Source: Artemia franciscana
Lineage: Eukaryota; Arthropoda; Branchiopoda; Anostraca; Artemiidae
Direction: 5' to 3'
NCBI RefSeq assembly: GCF_032884065.1
Contig: NC_088863.1
Coordinates: forward strand, 67,989,750 to 68,053,749
DNA: 64,000 nt
Position numbers and translations under genes: made by a program. Below the pieces are notes generated by a model. That model was given only the letters and a program-made list of their open reading frames with translations, was not told the DNA's origin and made no database searches. This document shows positions 62,406 through 64,000 of the stretch, piece after piece. The first letter of the stretch is position 1, and the number at the start of each line of letters is the position of its first letter.

Positions 62406-63690
62406 TATATATATATAAATGTCCCCATATTTATAAAACAACGCATCTGCAATATTGGTGATACAGATGAGGTGATTAAGTGGAACCTTTTATGTCTTCC
62501 TGAAACAAATCAAAGGGCACTTTGGATCCAGGCTGTCATAAACGGGGTTGTCAAAACCTCGTATCTGAAATGTACAGTTACAACTTACAGGGAATAAAGT
62601 AAGGTATATAGAATAAATCCAAGACTTAAAGGCTATTCAGGGTGTTAAAAGGGTCTGTGATGTAATATCACAGGAAGGGCTTAGGGTATTAAGTTGAAAC
62701 TTTAAGAGAAAACTGAGGAGGATATAAAACTAAATTAAAAGACACTACATGTATCCAGATTGTCAAAAGTGTATCTTTGCAGTATCTAAAGAACAGTTAA
62801 GGGAAGAGTTGTAACTTCTGGGGTATAATGGGGACATATTGAATTCAATCAAAAGATTTTAAGAGCATAGAGGCTGTCAAAATGGAATAGGTACAATATC
62901 TAAGAAACAGCTTAAGTAATTAGGTTGAAACTTTAATGAAAGATTGAGGCAGATTTAAAGCTAAATAAAATGGGAATATGTATCAAGGTTGTCAAAAGGA
63001 CATATCTACGGTATCTCGGGTACAGCTATGGATACTAGCTGAAAAATTTCAGAGAACGCTGAGGGGGGACGTTGAACTTAATCAAAAGACGCTATGTTTA
63101 TCCTAGTTATCAAAAGAGTGTCTTTTTAAAATCACAAAAACGGCTATGAATTTGAGACTTCCATGAAGTGCTTAGAAAATATTTAACTTAAAAGATATTA
63201 TGTGCATTCATATTGTCATAAGGGCGGAACTGCAAAACTTCTAGAACGGCTAAGCATACTAGGCCAAAATTTTCAGTTAATATTGAGCTGGATAGTGAAC
63301 CAAATTTTAAGACGTATTATGAATAAAAGTTGTCAAAAGGGCATAAATGAGACATCTCAGGAACGGCTAAGGGTGTTAAGTTTGAACTTTCACCGCATGT
63401 CTAGGGGCTGTTGAGCTAACCAGAAAACACTACGTGCGTCTACATTGTTTAAAGCACACGTATATAATGTCTCAGATTCGGAAGAGGGTATTATGCTGAA
63501 AATTTCTGGGCATATCGAGGGGGATATAAAACCTAAACGAAAGACGCTATGTTCATCTAGGTTGTGTAAAAAGGTGTATCCACTATATTTTGGGATGGTT
63601 CAGGGTATTATGGTTTCAGGGTACGTTCAGTGGGGGTCAATAAGTACTACAAAGAGCTTTGTTTTCAGCGATTTTAAGTTATTTATGTAC
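62406..63690. repeat. ~116-bp degenerate tandem array, main part
   Basis: About ten units built on CAAAAGACACTATGTG, TATCCAGGTTGTCAAAAGGG, CATATCTGCAGTATCTCAGG, AACGGCTAAGGGTATTAAGT, TGAAACTTTCAGGG and TTGAGGGGGATATTAAACT. The AACGGCTAAG box recurs at about 62,674, 62,792, 62,906, 63,021, 63,139, 63,244, 63,362, 63,477 and 63,596, so the usual period is 114-119 bp. Open frames through the array are not genes. Confidence 0.85.
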
Positions 63691-64000
63691 TATTAATTTC
63701 AGCGAATAATATGAATGACGCGATTATTTAGCAACAAGTATGCCCCGTGTGGGATGTCTACTTTTGCAGATGGAAAGCTCAATATTAACGTTTTTGACAA
63801 TTTTAAATTGAATGTCTATTTCTGAATTTTCTTGCTTTGCGTCACTCAGTTTTGTGCCAGAAAGCCATGACAGAATGTCACTTTGATATGATATAATTAT
63901 TTTTTCTGCTTAAATAATATCTTCGAAATTATTATTTATTTAAATGATTGCTATCGCAATATTTTGGTAGCATTGGTTTGAAACGGTAAACCCTCAGAGT
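63691..64000. other. No gene seen
   Basis: AT-rich sequence after the tandem array, to the window end. Confidence 0.5.

Overview
The window is AT-rich, intron-bearing eukaryotic nuclear DNA dominated by mobile elements. I see no prokaryotic operons, rRNA, tRNA or CRISPR arrays. The mix of Penelope-like elements, RTE-, Jockey- and I-type LINEs, fold-back MITEs, Helitrons with STPR repeats and very long (TA)n tracts suits an arthropod, probably a crustacean. The dispersed repeats resemble what I remember of brine shrimp (Artemia) genomic DNA, but that is a memory-based guess and not a database result.

Layout. 1-13,609 and 20,629-34,267 are two direct copies of one segmental duplication of at least 13.6 kb, about 99.9% identical by eye. 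In order, each copy holds: an RTE-type LINE on the minus strand, split by a Penelope-like element (PLE) with a 14-bp target duplication; a (TA)n tract; a solo PLE terminal repeat; a palindromic MITE; a decayed Jockey-superfamily LINE; about 3.5 kb without genes; a three-unit tandem repeat; and an exon-like ORF. Between the copies (13,610-20,628) lie a degenerate ~300-bp tandem array, a convincing terminal exon of a host gene on the minus strand (17,098-17,216) and a dense MITE cluster. 34,268-44,240 holds more of the same repeat family, a MITE-type element with an inserted ORF, and a decayed I-type LINE with zinc knuckles.

44,240-53,177 is a nest of Helitrons and (TA)n tracts. The elements have 5'-TC and 3'-CTAG ends, a 14-bp terminal hairpin, STPR-repeat ORFs, pieces of Pif1-like helicase and an internal minisatellite. 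Two composite Helitrons face each other as a ~5-kb imperfect palindrome. A complete 1.14-kb Helitron lies alone at 61,264-62,405. Between the Helitron sites, two exons in matching phase (53,570-53,822 and 56,570-56,881) belong to an unrecognised host gene for a probably secreted protein. From about 60.75 kb to 63.7 kb there is a degenerate ~116-bp tandem array into which the lone Helitron inserted.

How the parts fit. Almost all coding potential is retroelement or Helitron debris, and every mobile-element copy seen is inactive: frameshifted, truncated, or lacking the Helitron Rep and Walker A regions. The host-gene evidence is three exons with good splice sites, plus a few weaker exon-like ORFs near the duplication breakpoint. 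The most notable signals are a triplet of TGACGTCA sites at fixed spacing in Helitron 5' ends, hammerhead-like motifs in the PLE terminal repeats, the inverted Helitron composite, the ORF carried inside a MITE-type element, and the near-identical segmental duplication.
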